From Voacanga thouarsii (taxonomy: Eukaryota > Streptophyta > Magnoliopsida > Gentianales > Apocynaceae), in contig JANUWF010001059.1 of assembly GCA_026120185.1 (NCBI GenBank), positions 1,099,001-1,163,000 on the forward strand: a DNA stretch of 64,000 bases, written 5' to 3'. The notes beneath the pieces were generated by a model. It made no database searches, was not told the DNA's origin, and worked only from the letters and a program-made list of their open reading frames with translations. The translations under genes and the position numbers were made by a program. The stretch's first letter is position 1; the number at the start of each line of letters is the position of its first letter. Shown here piece by piece: positions 62,613 through 64,000 of this stretch.

Positions 62613-64000
62613 TGTAACACCCCACTACCTAGGCCCAACAGGGCCAGGGATGTCGCTCCGTCCAAGGGACAAGGGGTCTTTTTGACTAGGTTACACAAAC
62701 GGAAATAAAAATAATACTTTAAAATTGAACTTATTACAACCCAAAAATTCAGGAACAAATCCAAAATAAATTGATTACTATCATCTCTCAAAACAACACA
62801 TAAAATAAATACATAAAGTCTTCAAAGCAGGTAACAAATCTAGCTACTTATCTCCACAGCAGGATCGACCTGAAAACATGGCATAAAAGGCGATGAGATA
62901 AAAATCTCAGTAAGCCCGTGTGTGCTTTGAGTGTTTCAGGTAAAACAGTTCATGTATGCAAGTTGTAAAAATTGTACAAGAAAAACTGCTGGCAAGTAAT
63001 AAATAAGGTTAAAAATAAAGAGTGGCATTTTGTTTTTCAGACCGTACATGTGCACAATAAATAAAACCACTCAAATGGGTAGCCATGGGTTACCACACGT
63101 TGGGTCCCATAACCATATAACTGTCAGAATGCCATACTTTGTGCAGACTGACAAAAGGTAGGTGATCGGCCTATTGGGTGAGATACTCCTCATTCTCTAC
63201 ACCCAAACTTACCGGTTGTCCACTCTGGAAACACACAGTCTATATGACTGAAACTTGCTAGCTCGGACCAGCATGACCTACTGCACTAGCATCCTATGGA
63301 AGGACTCACCCTTCAAAGGTGGCCACCTATTGAGAGACTTTCCCTAACCCTTCAAAGACTAGTCCTAGTAGTCTACCCTTATTGAGTACTCAATGATGAT
63401 TGTCCCACTTGGGAAAAACTGATAATACATTGCTTTATTTGAAAATAGCAATTTAGGGTTTCTAAAATTCTTACCAAAGTTGGTTTTTTAGAAAGAGTTT
63501 AGTGTTTGAGCAAAACTGCTTTTTTTATTTTCAAATGATTTGTTTGACTGAAACAAGAAAGGAATTAGTCTTTAATTGCCTTTACAAAATGAGTGCCCAT
63601 ACACATCGCGTTTGACTTGCTAAAGAAATCTTTTGTCTTCAAATAAGTTTATGCAGAGGCTTACCTGACCCTAATGTCCTAAACTTTAAGGCTAGATGAT
63701 AAAGGATTTTATAAAATAAGATTAGCCTGATAAATTAAAATAACTAGGGGTTGTAAAATAATTACTAAGAAGTTATAGGTTCAAATAATAAATCTTGAGT
63801 GTTGTTATTAATAAGTAAACTAGGGTTTAATTGATGAATAATCCTAAGTCCTAGATGATATTATTAAATGGTAATTCTTAGATAGTAAAATGAATAATAA
63901 ATTATTACTAATCTCTTATTTAATAATTAATAGATAGAAAATAATAAATAAAGTCAATAATAAATAAATTTTATTCAATTTTGATTAATAGATAATAAAT
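62613..64000 (-). repeat. Solo LTR, 4.2-kb family, copy E (partial)
   Basis: The plus strand begins TGTAACACCCCACTACC and matches the beginning of copy C on the same strand. Only the last 1388 bp of the LTR (in sense) lie in the window. It has a single, not duplicated, CACTTTGTGC block (about 63125-63155). Whether it is solo or part of a full element cannot be told from here. Confidence 0.85.

Overview
This window looks like heterochromatic, transposon-rich DNA of a flowering plant, probably a eudicot. It is AT-rich and spliced host genes, rRNA and true tRNA genes could not be found. Nearly all of it can be assigned to LTR retrotransposons of plant lineages: SIRE/Maximus and Angela/Tork-type Ty1/copia, Athila-type Ty3/gypsy, a Tekay/Del-type chromovirus, and solo LTRs. 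I cannot name the species. Every coding region carries stop codons, frameshifts or insertions, so none is expected to make a full protein.

Left part, nested four deep. The oldest layer is a SIRE-type copia element on the minus strand. Its 3' LTR runs off the left edge (1-1200). It is followed upward by a polypurine tract, an env-like gene (4590-6137), RT/RNase H (6640-8566), integrase (10023-10874) and a gag-protease remnant (41743-42274). Two copia solo LTRs interrupt it (2308-4275 and 8567-10022). An Athila element on the plus strand (10875-41742, TSD ACTAT/GCTAT) separates its integrase from its gag. This Athila element keeps gag and an env-like ORF but has no pol. A 4.2-kb solo LTR sits in its 5' LTR (11759-15949, TSD TTGAT). 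Inside its gag is a Tekay/Del chromovirus on the minus strand (17322-35588, TSD GTGGC). The chromovirus has 3.4-kb LTRs, an extra acidic ORF before gag, and gag, protease, RT, RNase H, integrase and chromodomain. It is broken in turn by a 4.4-kb solo LTR in the RT gene (23125-27554) and by an Athila solo LTR in its own 5' LTR (33318-34843, TSD GTTAA).

Right part. A truncated Angela/Tork-like copia element (about 42290-44660, minus) abuts the SIRE remnant and then a gypsy element that carries a protease and an unusual N-terminal ORF (46181-47307 and 61661-62090, minus). A short pol-less Athila-like element is inserted in that ORF (47308-61660, minus, TSD AATGT). Its 5' LTR received two 4.3-kb solo LTRs in opposite orientation (52017-56355, TSD CCTAT; 56919-61271, TSD CCTTC). 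A fifth copy of the same LTR family enters at 62613 and runs off the right edge.

The target-site duplications, together with reading frames that continue on the far side of each insertion, give the relative order of events. Most interesting: the large inverted-repeat cluster of 4.3-kb LTRs, a tRNA-like A/B-box module kept inside that LTR family, the acidic ORF upstream of gag in the Tekay element, two pol-less Athila elements with duplicated polypurine-tract modules, and LTR pairs whose length differences suggest loss or recombination after insertion.
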